Shown here piece after piece: positions 9,450 through 20,398 of a DNA stretch of 64,000 nucleotides. Position 1 is the stretch's first letter; each line of letters opens with the position of its first letter. This DNA comes from Massilia sp. BSC265. GTDB lineage: Bacteria > Pseudomonadota > Gammaproteobacteria > Burkholderiales > Burkholderiaceae_D. The stretch spans positions 1 through 64,000 of the forward strand of contig NZ_JPXI01000040.1 in the NCBI RefSeq assembly GCF_000740675.1, written 5' to 3'. The translations under genes were made by a program, and so were the position numbers. The notes below the pieces were generated by a model, which saw nothing but the letters and a program-made list of their open reading frames with translations, was not told the origin of the DNA and did no database searches.

Positions 9450-9561
9450 GTAGGGTGGGCGGCTTCGCCGCCCACGCGGTGATACGCAACGGCTCCGACA
9501 TCGTGTCGGATGATCTCGCTGCCAACCATCACCGCGTGGGCGGGGGACCCGCCCACCCTAC
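9450..9561. repeat. Palindromic dispersed repeat, copy 1
   Basis: 112 bp with inverted ends GTAGGGTGGGC / GCCCACCCTAC. Each half also folds on itself (GGGCGG-cttcg-CCGCCC; GGGCGGG-ggacc-CGCCC). Inner repeats CACGCGGTGAT and ATCACCGCGTG are also inverted. REP/BIME-like, between serC and pheA. Confidence 0.85.
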
Positions 9562-9582
9562 GGAAAATAAACGAGCATACGA

Positions 9583-10653
9583 ATGACAGACAAACTCACC
9601 CCCCTGCGCGAGCAGATCGACGCGATCGATGCGCAAATCCTGGATCTTCTGAGCCGGCGCGGCAAGATCGCCCAGCAGGTCGGCCACGTGAAGGCCGAGA
9701 CCAACGCCCCGGTGTTCCGTCCCGAACGCGAAGCCCAGGTGCTGCGCGGCGTGGCCGAGCGCAACCCCGGCCCGCTCAAGGACCGCGACGTCCAGACCAT
9801 CTTCCGCGAAATCATGTCGTCCTGCCGCGCGCTGGAAAAGCGCGTGACGGTCGCCTACCTCGGCCCTTCGGGCACCTTCAGCGAGCAGGCCGTGTACCAG
9901 CAGTTCGGCACCGCCATCGAGACGCTGCCCTGCGTGTCGATCGACGAGGTGTTCCGCGCCACCGAGGCCGGTACCGCCGACTTCGGCGTGGTCCCGGTCG
10001 AGAACTCGTCCGAGGGCGCGATCAACCGGACCCTCGACCTGATGCTGGCCACCACCACCGTCATCAGCGGCGAGATCTCGATCCCGGTCCACCACAGCCT
10101 GATGACGAAAACCGGCAGCATGGACGGCGTGACCGTGGTATGCGCCCATTCGCAGGCGCTGGCCCAGTGCCAGGTGTGGCTCAACCTGCACCATCCCGGC
10201 ATCGAGCGCCGCGCCGTGGCCTCCAACGCCGAAGCGGCGATCCTGGCCAGCCAGGACCCGACCGTGGCGGCCATTGCCAGCGAGATGGCAGGCGAGCAGT
10301 ACAGCCTGGGCGTGGTGCAGGCCCACATCCAGGACGACCCGCACAACCGCACCCGCTTCGCCGTGATCGGCAGCCTGGAAACCGGCCCGTCCGGCCGCGA
10401 CCATACCTCCATCGTGCTGGCCGTGCCGAACAAGGCGGGCGCCGTCTACAACCTGCTGGCGCCGCTGGCCAAGCACGATGTGTCGATGACGCGCTTCGAA
10501 TCGCGCCCGGCGCGCATCGGCACCTGGGAGTACTACTTCTACGTCGATATCGAGGGCCATGTGCGCGACGCCGCCGTCGCCCGCGCCCTCGACGAGCTGA
10601 AGGACAACGCAGCCTTTTTCAAGGTGCTCGGTTCCTACCCGCAAAGTCTTTAA
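9583..10653 (+). CDS. pheA: Chorismate mutase / prephenate dehydratase (P-protein)
   Basis: 356-residue bifunctional enzyme making phenylpyruvate from chorismate. Domains: AroQ-type chorismate mutase at about 1-85 (LREQIDAIDAQILDLLSRRG), prephenate dehydratase at about 88-265 (VAYLGPSGTFSEQAV; NRTRFAVIG with the catalytic TRF), and a C-terminal ACT domain (about 270-345) with the Phe-binding ESRP (RFESRPARIGTWEYYFYVD). The ESRP motif suggests feedback inhibition by phenylalanine. Followed 23 bp later by hisC. Confidence 0.98.
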   Translation: MTDKLTPLREQIDAIDAQILDLLSRRGKIAQQVGHVKAETNAPVFRPEREAQVLRGVAERNPGPLKDRDVQTIFREIMSSCRALEKRVTVAYLGPSGTFSEQAVYQQFGTAIETLPCVSIDEVFRATEAGTADFGVVPVENSSEGAINRTLDLMLATTTVISGEISIPVHHSLMTKTGSMDGVTVVCAHSQALAQCQVWLNLHHPGIERRAVASNAEAAILASQDPTVAAIASEMAGEQYSLGVVQAHIQDDPHNRTRFAVIGSLETGPSGRDHTSIVLAVPNKAGAVYNLLAPLAKHDVSMTRFESRPARIGTWEYYFYVDIEGHVRDAAVARALDELKDNAAFFKVLGSYPQSL

Positions 10654-10676
10654 TTTTTCATTTTTTCGAGAATCCC

Positions 10677-11780
10677 ATGTCGCAACTCGGTCCAGATTAC
10701 GTCCGTGCCATCGCGCCCTACCAGGCCGGCAAACCCATCGCTGAAGTCGCCCGCGAGTTCGGCCTCGACGAAGCCAAGATCGTCAAGCTCGCCTCCAACG
10801 AGAACCCCTTCGGCGTGCCCGAATCGAGCCGCGCCGCGATGGCGCAGGCTGCCGCCGACCTCGGCCGCTATCCGGACGCCAACGGCTTCGAGCTGAAGGC
10901 CGTGCTGTCGAAGCGCTACGACGTGCCGGCCGACTGGATTACCCTGGGCAACGGCAGCAACGACATCCTGGAGATCGCCGCCCACGCCTTCGTGCAGAAG
11001 GGCGAGGCAGTGGTGTATGCGCAGTACTCCTTCGCCGTGTACGCGCTGGCCACCCAGGGCGTGGGTGGCCGCGCCATCGTGGTCCCGGCCAGGGATTACG
11101 GTCACGACCTGGATGCGATGGCCGCCGCCATCGACGCCGACACCCGCCTGGTCTACGTCGCCAACCCGAACAACCCGACCGGCACCTTCATCCCTGCCGG
11201 AGAGATCGAAGCTTTCCTGCAGAAGGTGCCGGCCAACGTGGTCGTGGTGCTGGACGAGGCCTACAACGAATACCTGGCGCCCGAGCACCAGTTCGAATCG
11301 AGCGGGTGGGTGCGCAAGTACCCGAACCTGATCGTCTCGCGCACCTTCTCCAAGGCCTACGGCCTGGCCGGCCTGCGCGTGGGCTTCGCCATTGCCCAGC
11401 CGGCGGTGACCGACCTGATGAACCGCATCCGCCAGCCCTTCAATGTCAATTCGCTGGCGCAGGCTGCCGCCATCGCCGCGCTGAACGACAAGGAATTTTT
11501 GGAGAAGGGCGCCCGGAATAATGCGGAAGGCTACCGGCAGCTGACCGCCGCCTTCGACGAACTCGGCCTGCAGTACGTGCCGTCGTTCGGCAACTTCGTG
11601 TTGGTGAAGGTCGGCAGCGATGATCAGGCCGGCGCCCGCGTCAACCTGGCGCTGCTCAAGCAGGGCGTGATCGTGCGCCCGGTCGGCAACTACGGCCTGC
11701 ACCAGTGGCTGCGCATCTCGATCGGCCTGCCGGAAGAGAACGCCGCGTTCATTGCAGCCCTCAAGAAAGTACTCGGCTGA
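10677..11780 (+). CDS. hisC: Histidinol-phosphate aminotransferase
   Basis: 367-residue PLP-dependent class I/II aminotransferase. Evidence: KLASNENPFG, the Asn/Asp/Tyr cofactor set in NPNNPTGTF and LDEAYNEY, PLP-Lys in SRTFSKAYGLAGLRVGF, and C-terminal RISIGLPEEN. It makes histidinol phosphate. In this pheA-tyrA context it may also transaminate aromatic keto acids (inference from position; this hisC copy sits in the aromatic operon in many Burkholderiales). Start at ATG 10677. Its TGA overlaps the tyrA ATG by one base. Confidence 0.97.
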   Translation: MSQLGPDYVRAIAPYQAGKPIAEVAREFGLDEAKIVKLASNENPFGVPESSRAAMAQAAADLGRYPDANGFELKAVLSKRYDVPADWITLGNGSNDILEIAAHAFVQKGEAVVYAQYSFAVYALATQGVGGRAIVVPARDYGHDLDAMAAAIDADTRLVYVANPNNPTGTFIPAGEIEAFLQKVPANVVVVLDEAYNEYLAPEHQFESSGWVRKYPNLIVSRTFSKAYGLAGLRVGFAIAQPAVTDLMNRIRQPFNVNSLAQAAAIAALNDKEFLEKGARNNAEGYRQLTAAFDELGLQYVPSFGNFVLVKVGSDDQAGARVNLALLKQGVIVRPVGNYGLHQWLRISIGLPEENAAFIAALKKVLG

Positions 11781-12685
11781 TGATCGAGCGGCTCGTCGTC
11801 GTCGGCGTCGGCCTGATCGGCGGTTCCTTCGCGCTGGCGCTCAAGCAGGCCGGCGTCGTGCGTACCGTGGCCGGGCTGGGCCGCGAACCGGCAGCGATGG
11901 CGCGCGCGCTCGAACTGGGCATCGTGGACGAGGTCTGCGAGACCCCGGCGCAGGCGATGCGCGGCGCCGACCTGGTGCTGCTGGCGGCGCCGGTCGGGCA
12001 GACCGGGGCGATCCTCGCCTCGCTGCTGCCCTGGCTGGAACCGCAGGCCATCGTGACCGATGCCGGCAGCACCAAGTGCGACGTGGTAGCCAGCGCGCGG
12101 GCAGTGCTGGGCGAGCGCATCAGGCAGTTCGTGCCCGGCCATCCGATTGCCGGCAGCGAATCCAACGGCCCGGATGCGGCGCGTGCTGAGCTCTACCGGG
12201 GCAAGAAGACCGTGCTCACGCCGTTGCCGGAGAACGACGCGCTCGATGTCGAACGCGTGGCAAGCGCGTGGCGCCACTGCGGCTCGCTCATCCATACCCT
12301 GAGCGCCGCGGACCACGACCGCGTGTTCGCCGCCGTCAGCCACCTGCCGCACCTGCTGGCCTACGCGCTGGTGGACGACATCGCCGCCAAACCCCACGCC
12401 AGCCTGCTGTTCCAATACGCCGCCAGTGGCTTTCGCGACTTCACCCGGATCGCCGGCTCCTCGCCCGAAATGTGGCGCGACATCAGCCTGGCCAACCGTG
12501 GCGCCTTGCTCACCGAGCTCGATGCATATCTGGCACAATTGACTTCATTGCGGGCGCTGCTTGCCGCCGCCGACGGACACGGCCTCGAACAGGTATTCGC
12601 CAACGCGCAGCGCGCGCGGCGCGAATGGATCGAGGCGATCGAGGCCGGCTCGCCGCCTCCCCCGCAGAACCAGGACATAGAATGA
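11780..12685 (+). CDS. tyrA: Prephenate/arogenate dehydrogenase
   Basis: 301-residue NAD(P)-dependent dehydrogenase making 4-hydroxyphenylpyruvate or tyrosine. The N-terminal Rossmann motif [18 protein letters not shown] is followed by the conserved [12 protein letters not shown] and [13 protein letters not shown] (catalytic His). The helical C-terminal domain holds [14 protein letters not shown]. There is no chorismate mutase domain, so this is the monofunctional form. The ATG at 11780 overlaps hisC TGA (TGATG), and the stop overlaps the aroA start (ATGA), indicating translational coupling. Confidence 0.96.
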   Translation: MIERLVVVGVGLIGGSFALALKQAGVVRTVAGLGREPAAMARALELGIVDEVCETPAQAMRGADLVLLAAPVGQTGAILASLLPWLEPQAIVTDAGSTKCDVVASARAVLGERIRQFVPGHPIAGSESNGPDAARAELYRGKKTVLTPLPENDALDVERVASAWRHCGSLIHTLSAADHDRVFAAVSHLPHLLAYALVDDIAAKPHASLLFQYAASGFRDFTRIAGSSPEMWRDISLANRGALLTELDAYLAQLTSLRALLAAADGHGLEQVFANAQRARREWIEAIEAGSPPPPQNQDIE

Positions 12686-14025
12686 CGCAGCCTAAGCCGC
12701 ATCAAAAACACTACCCGCAGCACATCGACCTCGAACCCGTGATCCACGTCGAGGGCAGCGTGCGCCTGCCGGGCTCCAAGAGCATCTCGAACCGCACGCT
12801 GTTGCTGGCCGCGCTGTCCGAGGGTGCGACCACGATCCACGACCTGCTGGCCTCGGACGACACCATGGTGATGCTGGGCGCGCTGCGCTCGCTCGGCATC
12901 AGGTGGGACGAAGTGGACGAGCGGACCGTCGTCGTGCACGGCAACGGCGGCGTGCTGCCGACCCACGAGGCCGACCTCTTCATGGGCAATGCCGGCACCG
13001 CGATCCGTCCGCTGACGGCCGCGCTGGCCGTGATCGGCGGCGACTACACCCTGCACGGGGTGTCGCGCATGCACGAGCGTCCGATCGGTGACCTGGTCGA
13101 TGCCCTGAACGCGGTCGGCGCCCAGATCGAATACACGGGCGAACCAGGCTTCCCGCCGCTGCGCATCCGCCGCGGCCACATTCACGCCAGCCGCATGTCG
13201 GTGCGCGGCAACGTGTCGAGCCAGTTCCTGACCGCGCTCCTGATGGCGGCGCCCCTGATGGCGACCACCCACGCGGTGTCGATCGACGTGGTCGGCGAGC
13301 TGATCTCAAAGCCCTACATCGAGATCACCCTGAACCTGATGCGCCGCTTCGGCGTGACGGTCGAGCAGAACGGCTGGGCCTCGTTCACCGTGCACCCGGG
13401 CCAGCGCTACCGCTCGCCGGGCAGCATCCACGTCGAGGGCGATGCCTCGTCGGCGTCCTATTTCCTGGCCGCCGGCGCGATCGCGGGCGGGCCGGTGCGT
13501 GTGGAAGGCGTGGGCGAGCACAGCATCCAGGGCGACGTGCGCTTCGCCGACGCGCTCGAGCGCATGGGCGCGTCAATCACGCGGGGCGAGAACTGGATCG
13601 AAGCCCGGTCGAACGGCGTCTTGAGGGCCATCGATGCCGACTTCAACCACATCCCGGACGCCGCCATGACCATCGCCGTGGCCGCGCTGTACGCCGACGG
13701 TCCGAGCACGCTGCGCAACATCGCCAGCTGGCGCGTGAAGGAAACCGACCGCCTGGCGGCGATGGCGACCGAGTTGCGCAAGGTGGGCGCCGAGGTGGAG
13801 GAGGGGCCGGACTACATCCGCATCACCCCGCCGGAACAGCTCAAGCCCGCCACCATCGATACCTACGACGACCACCGGATGGCGATGTGCTTCTCGCTGG
13901 CCTCGCTCGACGGCAAGGCGCGGCGCGGGAACGCCATGCGCATCAACGATCCGAAATGCGTGGCCAAGACCTTCCCGGAATATTTCGAGGCCTTCGCCGG
14001 CATCGCCCGTAACGAACTGTTTTGA
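12682..14025 (+). CDS. aroA: EPSP synthase (3-phosphoshikimate 1-carboxyvinyltransferase)
   Basis: 447-residue shikimate-pathway enzyme joining shikimate-3-phosphate and PEP. Evidence: [17 protein letters not shown] (N-terminal signature), [12 protein letters not shown] (the Gly96-region motif in the usual class I form, so likely glyphosate-sensitive), and [20 protein letters not shown] (C-terminal signature). It starts with an ATGA overlap on tyrA. In some bacteria tyrA and aroA are fused; here they are separate but overlapping. Confidence 0.98.
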   Translation: MTQPKPHQKHYPQHIDLEPVIHVEGSVRLPGSKSISNRTLLLAALSEGATTIHDLLASDDTMVMLGALRSLGIRWDEVDERTVVVHGNGGVLPTHEADLFMGNAGTAIRPLTAALAVIGGDYTLHGVSRMHERPIGDLVDALNAVGAQIEYTGEPGFPPLRIRRGHIHASRMSVRGNVSSQFLTALLMAAPLMATTHAVSIDVVGELISKPYIEITLNLMRRFGVTVEQNGWASFTVHPGQRYRSPGSIHVEGDASSASYFLAAGAIAGGPVRVEGVGEHSIQGDVRFADALERMGASITRGENWIEARSNGVLRAIDADFNHIPDAAMTIAVAALYADGPSTLRNIASWRVKETDRLAAMATELRKVGAEVEEGPDYIRITPPEQLKPATIDTYDDHRMAMCFSLASLDGKARRGNAMRINDPKCVAKTFPEYFEAFAGIARNELF

Positions 14026-14088
14026 ACACAAGGCCGCAGGGGAACGTAAAATAGTCGACTGGACTGTTTTACCTCTGCGACCCACCAC

Positions 14089-14751
14089 ATGCCAAATAAT
14101 CCCATTCCCGTCATCGCCATCGACGGCCCGACCGCCTCCGGCAAGGGCACCGTTGCCGCCAAGGTTGCCGAGCGCCTGGGCTTCCACCTGCTCGACTCGG
14201 GCGCCCTGTACCGCCTGACGGCGCTGCAGGCCCTGCGCCGCGGCGTCGAGTTGCGCGACGAGCACGGCATTGCCAAGCTGGCCGAACACCTGCCGGCGCG
14301 TTTCGTGGGCGGCGACATCTTCCTGAACAATGAGAATGTGACGCAGGCGATCAGGGCGGAAGAAGTTGGCAACATGGCATCGAAGATCGCCGCGCTGCCC
14401 ACCGTGCGCCAGGCGCTCTACGGGCTGCAGTTGGGCTTTCGCGAAACCCCCGGCCTGGTGGCCGACGGGCGCGACATGGGCACAGTGATCTTTCCAGGGG
14501 CGAAATTAAAGGTTTTCTTGACTGCAAGCGTGGAAGCGCGTGCAGAACGTCGGTATAAGCAATTGATTGACAAAGGATTTTCTGCTAATATGGACGATCT
14601 GCTGAAGGATTTGAAGGAGCGGGACGAGCGCGACACCAAGCGCGCCATCGCTCCCCTGGTCCCGGCGCAGGATGCGCACCTGCTGGATACCTCGAACATG
14701 TCGGCTGCGGAAGCGGTCGAACAGGTGTTGGCCTGGTATGCGCATGTTTGA
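14089..14751 (+). CDS. cmk: Cytidylate kinase
   Basis: 220-residue CMP/dCMP kinase. P-loop [23 protein letters not shown], then [35 protein letters not shown] and the C-terminal helix with [17 protein letters not shown]. Normal length. It sits between aroA and rpsA, the usual order in proteobacteria. Confidence 0.98.
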   Translation: MPNNPIPVIAIDGPTASGKGTVAAKVAERLGFHLLDSGALYRLTALQALRRGVELRDEHGIAKLAEHLPARFVGGDIFLNNENVTQAIRAEEVGNMASKIAALPTVRQALYGLQLGFRETPGLVADGRDMGTVIFPGAKLKVFLTASVEARAERRYKQLIDKGFSANMDDLLKDLKERDERDTKRAIAPLVPAQDAHLLDTSNMSAAEAVEQVLAWYAHV

Positions 14752-15013
14752 TGTTGTCGTGTTTTGAATCGTCTTCGTTGCCAACGGCAGCGAGGACTTT
14801 CCGCGCAGGCGGATCCAGGTTCTGTGCATCATCGTCGGCTTGAGTCATCGCCAGATGGCTGCGCTGCGAAACCTGGTTCTGCCTTCGTGGTGGGTCTATG
14901 ACCCGTGTAGGTGCCTGTAGCGGTAATCCTGCCGTCACAGGTGTGTTTCAACCTAACCCCAGTTCAGTCCGCACCATCGCCGGCCTGCTGGGCTAACTCG
15001 AGTAATAACCTTT
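14752..15013 (+). promoter_or_regulatory. rpsA: rpsA leader region
   Basis: 262 bp between cmk and rpsA without a gene. The bases before the rpsA ATG (AGTAATAACCTTT) contain no Shine-Dalgarno sequence. This is the known pattern for rpsA mRNAs, which are translated and autoregulated through S1 binding to a structured leader. No specific fold was verified. Confidence 0.5.
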
Positions 15014-16720
<1,707 letters not shown>

Positions 16721-16740
16721 TCCCTTTTTGAGGCGACCAG

Positions 16741-17046
16741 ATGACCAAGTCCGAGCTGATCAACCGCCTGGCTGAGCGCTATTCCCAGCTGGTGGCGAAA
16801 GATGCCGAGTTTGCCGTCAAGACCATCCTCGATGCGATGAGCAACGCCCTGGCGACCGGGCAGCGCATCGAGATCCGTGGTTTCGGCAGTTTTGCACTGA
16901 ACAGCCGGCCGCCTCGCATCGGCCGCAACCCAAAGTCCGGCGACAAGGTGATGGTGCCCGAAAAACGGGTGCCCCACTTCAAACCGGGCAAGCAGTTGCG
17001 CGAGCGGGTGGACGCGATGGTCGGGCAACCGATCATTGAAGACTGA
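16741..17046 (+). CDS. ihfB: Integration host factor subunit beta
   Basis: 101-residue HU/IHF-family DNA-bending protein. [14 protein letters not shown] start and the DNA-intercalating arm around [25 protein letters not shown], with the proline of the beta arm in NPKSG. Partner of IHF-alpha, not in this window. Ribosome binding site GAGG about 8 bases upstream. Probably co-transcribed with rpsA, and closed by a terminator. Confidence 0.97.
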   Translation: MTKSELINRLAERYSQLVAKDAEFAVKTILDAMSNALATGQRIEIRGFGSFALNSRPPRIGRNPKSGDKVMVPEKRVPHFKPGKQLRERVDAMVGQPIIED

Positions 17047-17071
17047 AGTCGTCTGCTAGCTGCAGACAAGA

Positions 17072-17102
17072 ACGGCGTCCCTTCGGGGATGCCGTTTTTT
17101 TT
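17072..17102 (+). terminator. Rho-independent terminator after ihfB
   Basis: ACGGCGTCCC/GGGATGCCGT stem with a TTCG tetraloop, one internal mismatch pair, and eight T residues. Confidence 0.92.
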
Positions 17103-17188
17103 CGCCGGTCTTTCATCGGTGCAAGGTCAGCGCCACCTCGGCTTTTGAAATATCATGTTGGATATGCGACACTTCGCCTTTGTGCATT

Positions 17189-17224
17189 CATTTGCCTACT
17201 CATTTGCCTACTCATTTGCCTACA
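17189..17224 (+). repeat. 12-bp x3 tandem repeat upstream of lapA
   Basis: Three head-to-tail copies of CATTTGCCTACT (last base of the third copy is A), 20 bp before the lapA ATG and close to its ribosome binding region. Confidence 0.95.
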
Positions 17225-17243
17225 TAACCAGCGGGCACTGCTG

Positions 17244-17567
17244 ATGAAATTTATCTCCACCATTGTTGGCATCATCCTGTTCGTCCTGTTCTTCGGCTTT
17301 GCCCTGAAGAACACGCAGGAAGTCGACCTGCATTTCTTCCTCAACTACGAGCTGCGCGGCCCGCTCGTGCTGATGCTGCTGGCTTTCTTCGTGGCCGGCG
17401 CCGCCCTCGGCATCCTGGCCCTGACGCCCACCGTGTTCCGCCAGCGCCGCCAGACCTCGCAGCACAAGAACACCATCCAGGCCCTGCAGAGCGCCGCCGG
17501 TACCGGCACGGCCAACCTGCAGCCGGCCCCGGATGCCGTGAACCCGGCGCAGAAGCTGGCCCAATAA
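17244..17567 (+). CDS. lapA: Lipopolysaccharide assembly protein LapA (DUF1049)
   Basis: 107-residue inner membrane protein with two TM helices: about residues 3-22 (FISTIVGIILFVLFFGFALK) and 40-62 (GPLVLMLLAFFVAGAALGIL), split by the conserved NTQEVDLHFFL. The cytoplasmic tail is unstructured. In E. coli LapA works with LapB/YciM and FtsH to set LpxC levels. ATG at 17244 (MKFISTIVG) fits the family. A longer in-frame start at 17145 would translate the tandem repeat and is less likely. 33 bp upstream of lapB. Confidence 0.9.
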   Translation: MKFISTIVGIILFVLFFGFALKNTQEVDLHFFLNYELRGPLVLMLLAFFVAGAALGILALTPTVFRQRRQTSQHKNTIQALQSAAGTGTANLQPAPDAVNPAQKLAQ

Positions 17568-17600
17568 GCTCCTTCACGCGCCAACACAGAACAAGAACAC

Positions 17601-18776
17601 ATGGAATTCGAACTCTGGATGCTGCTCGGCATCCCATTCTTCTTCGGCCTGGGCTGGATCGCCGCCCGTGTCGACATCAACGCCCTGGTCTTCGAATCGC
17701 GCACCCTGCCACGCGGTTACTTCAAGGGCCTGAACCACCTGCTCAATGACCAGCCGGACAAGGCCATCGATTCCTTCATCGAGATCGTCAAGCTCGACCC
17801 GGAATCGGCCGACATGCACTTCGCCCTCGGTAACCTGTTCCGCCGCCGCGGCGAGACCGAGCGCGCCATCCGCGTCCACCAGAACCTGCTGGCGCGCCCG
17901 GACCTCCCGAGCGAGCAGAAGGCCCATGCCCAGTACGAACTCGGCATGGACTACCTGAAAGCCGGCCTGCTCGACCGCGCCGAGGAAACCTTCAACCTGC
18001 TGGTCGACACCCCGTTCGAAGTGCAGGCGCGCCGCGCGCTGCTCGAGATCTACCAGCGCGAAAAGGAATGGCGCCGCGCGATCGACGTCGCCAGCGGCCT
18101 GCAGGAATCCGGCGCGGGTGCGCGCCAGAAGGAAATCGCGCAGTTCTACTGCGAACTGGCCCAGGACGCCCTGGTGCACCTGCAGCCGAGCGACGCCATG
18201 CAGCTGCTCGACAAGGCGCTGCAGGCCGACCGCTCCAGCGTGCGCGCCACCATCCTGATCGGCGACGCCCAGCTGGCCCAGGGCGATACCGAAGCGGCCA
18301 TCATGACCTGGCGCCGCGTCGAGCACCAGAGCGTGCCGCACGTGGCACTGGTGGCCCAACGCCTGATGGACGGCTACCGCAAGGTTGGCAGACCACAGGA
18401 AGGCGTCAACCTGCTGCGTTCCTACCTGGCGGAAGCATCTTCCATTGACTTGATCGAGGTGGTGTTCAAGGCCGTGATCGAACTCGACGGCGTGGAAGCT
18501 GCCAAACAGCTGGTGATCGAAGAGCTGCGCCGCAATCCGACCCTGCTGGGCCTCGATAAATTGCTCGAGGCACGCCTGATGGATGCGCCGGCCCATGTCT
18601 GGGAGGAGCTGTCGATGGTGAAGAACCTGGTGCAGCGCTACACCCAGAAGCTGGCACGCTACCAGTGCAGCCACTGCGGCTTCAAGGCGCGCCAGTTCTA
18701 TTGGCAGTGCCCGGGTTGCAGCCGCTGGGAAACCTATCCGCCGCGCCGTACCGAAGAACTCAACGTGATGAACTGA
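17601..18776 (+). CDS. lapB: Lipopolysaccharide assembly protein LapB (YciM)
   Basis: 391 residues: an N-terminal membrane anchor (MEFELWMLLGIPFFFGLGWIAARVD), an array of TPR repeats (about 70-350), and a C-terminal rubredoxin-like metal-binding motif with two CxxC pairs (YQCSHCGFKA...QCPGCSRW). LapB is the adaptor that controls LpxC degradation by FtsH and coordinates LPS synthesis with phospholipids. All four metal-binding Cys are present. Followed 12 bp later by the heptose kinase gene, which links the block to LPS core synthesis. Confidence 0.97.
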   Translation: MEFELWMLLGIPFFFGLGWIAARVDINALVFESRTLPRGYFKGLNHLLNDQPDKAIDSFIEIVKLDPESADMHFALGNLFRRRGETERAIRVHQNLLARPDLPSEQKAHAQYELGMDYLKAGLLDRAEETFNLLVDTPFEVQARRALLEIYQREKEWRRAIDVASGLQESGAGARQKEIAQFYCELAQDALVHLQPSDAMQLLDKALQADRSSVRATILIGDAQLAQGDTEAAIMTWRRVEHQSVPHVALVAQRLMDGYRKVGRPQEGVNLLRSYLAEASSIDLIEVVFKAVIELDGVEAAKQLVIEELRRNPTLLGLDKLLEARLMDAPAHVWEELSMVKNLVQRYTQKLARYQCSHCGFKARQFYWQCPGCSRWETYPPRRTEELNVMN

Positions 18777-18788
18777 CGCAGCAAGCCT

Positions 18789-19766
18789 ATGAATTACCCG
18801 ATCCCGAGCCGCCTGCTGGCGGCAGACAGCTTCCGCCGAGAGGCGGCTCCTGAACTTTCCAGCGTGCGCCTGCTCGTGGTGGGCGACGTCATGCTCGACC
18901 GCTACTGGTTCGGCGACGTCTCGCGCATCTCGCCGGAAGCCCCGGTGCCGGTGGTGCGCATCGAGCGCCGCGAGGAGCGCCTGGGCGGCGCCGCCAACGT
19001 GGCGCGCAATGCCGCCGCGCTGGGCGCCCACACGGGCCTGCTGGGCGTGACCGGCAACGACGAAGCCGGCGACGAGGTCGAGAAGCTGCTGCGCGAATCG
19101 TCCATCCACAGCTACCTCAAGCGCGATGATGCGATCTCCACCATCATCAAGCTGCGCGTCATCGGCCGCCAGCAGCAGATGGTGCGCATCGACTTCGAGG
19201 ACGCACCGACCGAGACCGTGCTGCGCGACAAGCTTGACCAGTTCCGCGCCTTGCTGCCGGACTTTGACGTCGTCATCATGTCCGACTACAACAAGGGCGC
19301 GCTGGTGAACGTGGCCGAGATGGTGAAGGAGGCGCGTGCTGCAGGCAAGACCGTGCTGGTCGACCCGAAGGGCGACGACTTCACCCCTTACCGCGGGGCC
19401 AGCATCCTGACCCCGAACCGTTCGGAACTGCAGCGCGTGGTCGGCGGCTGGAAGACCGAGGACCAACTGACCGAGAAAGCACAGCGCCTGCGCGCCGAAC
19501 TGGAGCTCGACGCACTGCTGCTGACGCGTTCCGAAGAGGGCATGAGCCTGTACACCGCCAACGAGGTCCTGCACGTGCACGCCGAGGCGCGCGAAGTGTT
19601 CGACGTCTCGGGCGCCGGCGACACCGTGATCGCCACCCTGGCCGCGATGCTGGGCGCGGGCGCGCCGCTGGCCGAAGCGCTGGCCACCGCCAACCGCGCC
19701 GGCGGCATCGTGGTCGGCAAGCTGGGCACGGCGACCGTCACCCGCGAGGAACTCTTCCCCGGTTGA
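18789..19766 (+). CDS. hldA: D-glycero-beta-D-manno-heptose-7-phosphate kinase
   Basis: 325-residue PfkB/ribokinase-family sugar kinase for ADP-heptose synthesis (RfaE domain I). Evidence: LVVGDVMLDRYWFGDVSRISPEAPVPVV, the GGAANVARNAAALGA substrate motif, and the C-terminal FDVSGAGDTVIATLAAML with the catalytic Asp. The nucleotidyltransferase domain of bifunctional HldE is absent, so a separate HldC/RfaE2 is needed elsewhere. The hldD epimerase gene often found next to it in relatives is not adjacent here. Confidence 0.94.
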   Translation: MNYPIPSRLLAADSFRREAAPELSSVRLLVVGDVMLDRYWFGDVSRISPEAPVPVVRIERREERLGGAANVARNAAALGAHTGLLGVTGNDEAGDEVEKLLRESSIHSYLKRDDAISTIIKLRVIGRQQQMVRIDFEDAPTETVLRDKLDQFRALLPDFDVVIMSDYNKGALVNVAEMVKEARAAGKTVLVDPKGDDFTPYRGASILTPNRSELQRVVGGWKTEDQLTEKAQRLRAELELDALLLTRSEEGMSLYTANEVLHVHAEAREVFDVSGAGDTVIATLAAMLGAGAPLAEALATANRAGGIVVGKLGTATVTREELFPG

Positions 19767-19778
19767 GCTCGCTCAAGT

Positions 19779-19801
19779 CCGGGCCGTCAACGGCGGCCCG
19801 G
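19779..19801 (+). terminator. GC-rich hairpin after hldA
   Basis: Perfect 8-bp stem CCGGGCCG/CGGCCCGG with a 7-base loop, 12 bp past the stop. No T-run follows, so termination strength is doubtful. Confidence 0.45.
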
Positions 19802-19864
19802 CAGCTCCGTTAGGGCAAGGTGGATGGCGTCGTCGTCCACTTTGCGAACCTATGGAGACAATCA

Positions 19865-20230
19865 ATGATCAAGAAACTGGTACTCGCTGTTGCCGCGCTG
19901 GTCGCTTCGACCGGTATCGCCTTCGCCCAGGTCGACGTCAACAAGGCCGATGCGGCCGCGCTGGATGGCGTCAAGGGCGTGGGCCCGAGCATGTCGAAGA
20001 TGATCCTCGACGAGCGCGCGAAGGGCGAGTTCAAGGACTGGGGAGACTTCCGGCAGCGCGTCAAAGGCGTGGGCGACAAGAAGGCGATGAAGTTGTCCGA
20101 GGCCGGGCTGACCGTCAACGGCAAGGCAATGGAAGGGGCGGCCGCCAAGCCGGGCGGTGCGAAGGCCGAGAAGACCTCGGCCAAGGCGGATGGCAAGGCC
20201 AAGCCGGCCGAGCAGAAAGCAGCGATGTAA
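19865..20230 (+). CDS. ComEA-like helix-hairpin-helix DNA-binding protein
   Basis: 121 residues. Signal peptide (MIKKLVLAVAALVASTGIAFA), then a double helix-hairpin-helix at about 22-80: VDVNKADAAALDGVKGVGPS and DFRQRVKGVGDKKAMKLSEAG. A Lys/Ala-rich tail follows. The fold matches ComEA, the periplasmic DNA receptor of natural transformation, although short HhH proteins of this type also exist without a proven role in competence. GGAG about 8 bases before the ATG at 19865 supports this start over 19820. Confidence 0.88.
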   Translation: MIKKLVLAVAALVASTGIAFAQVDVNKADAAALDGVKGVGPSMSKMILDERAKGEFKDWGDFRQRVKGVGDKKAMKLSEAGLTVNGKAMEGAAAKPGGAKAEKTSAKADGKAKPAEQKAAM

Positions 20231-20281
20231 GAAGAAATACCCGCGGCGACGCGGGTAATGGTGTTCAGCTAGCCTAAACAT

Positions 20282-20383
20282 GTAGGGTGGCCGGCTTTGC
20301 CGGCCGCGCGTTCAAATCACTGATGCATAGTGGCAGCTCTCATCGGAGCTGGACGCGCGGCCGGGAGAACCCGGCCACCCTAC
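20282..20383. repeat. Palindromic dispersed repeat, copy 2 (variant core)
   Basis: 102 bp with ends GTAGGGTGGCCGG / CCGGCCACCCTAC. The inner palindrome is CCGGC-tttg-CCGG, where most copies have GGGCGG. Same overall plan as the other copies, so a sub-family. Confidence 0.8.
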
Positions 20384-20398
20384 GCTTAACCGAAGGCA

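Noticed and set aside
9510-10676. Upstream extension of hisC in the same frame
   Set aside because: The frame happens to be open across pheA. HisC homology and a proper start begin at 10677.
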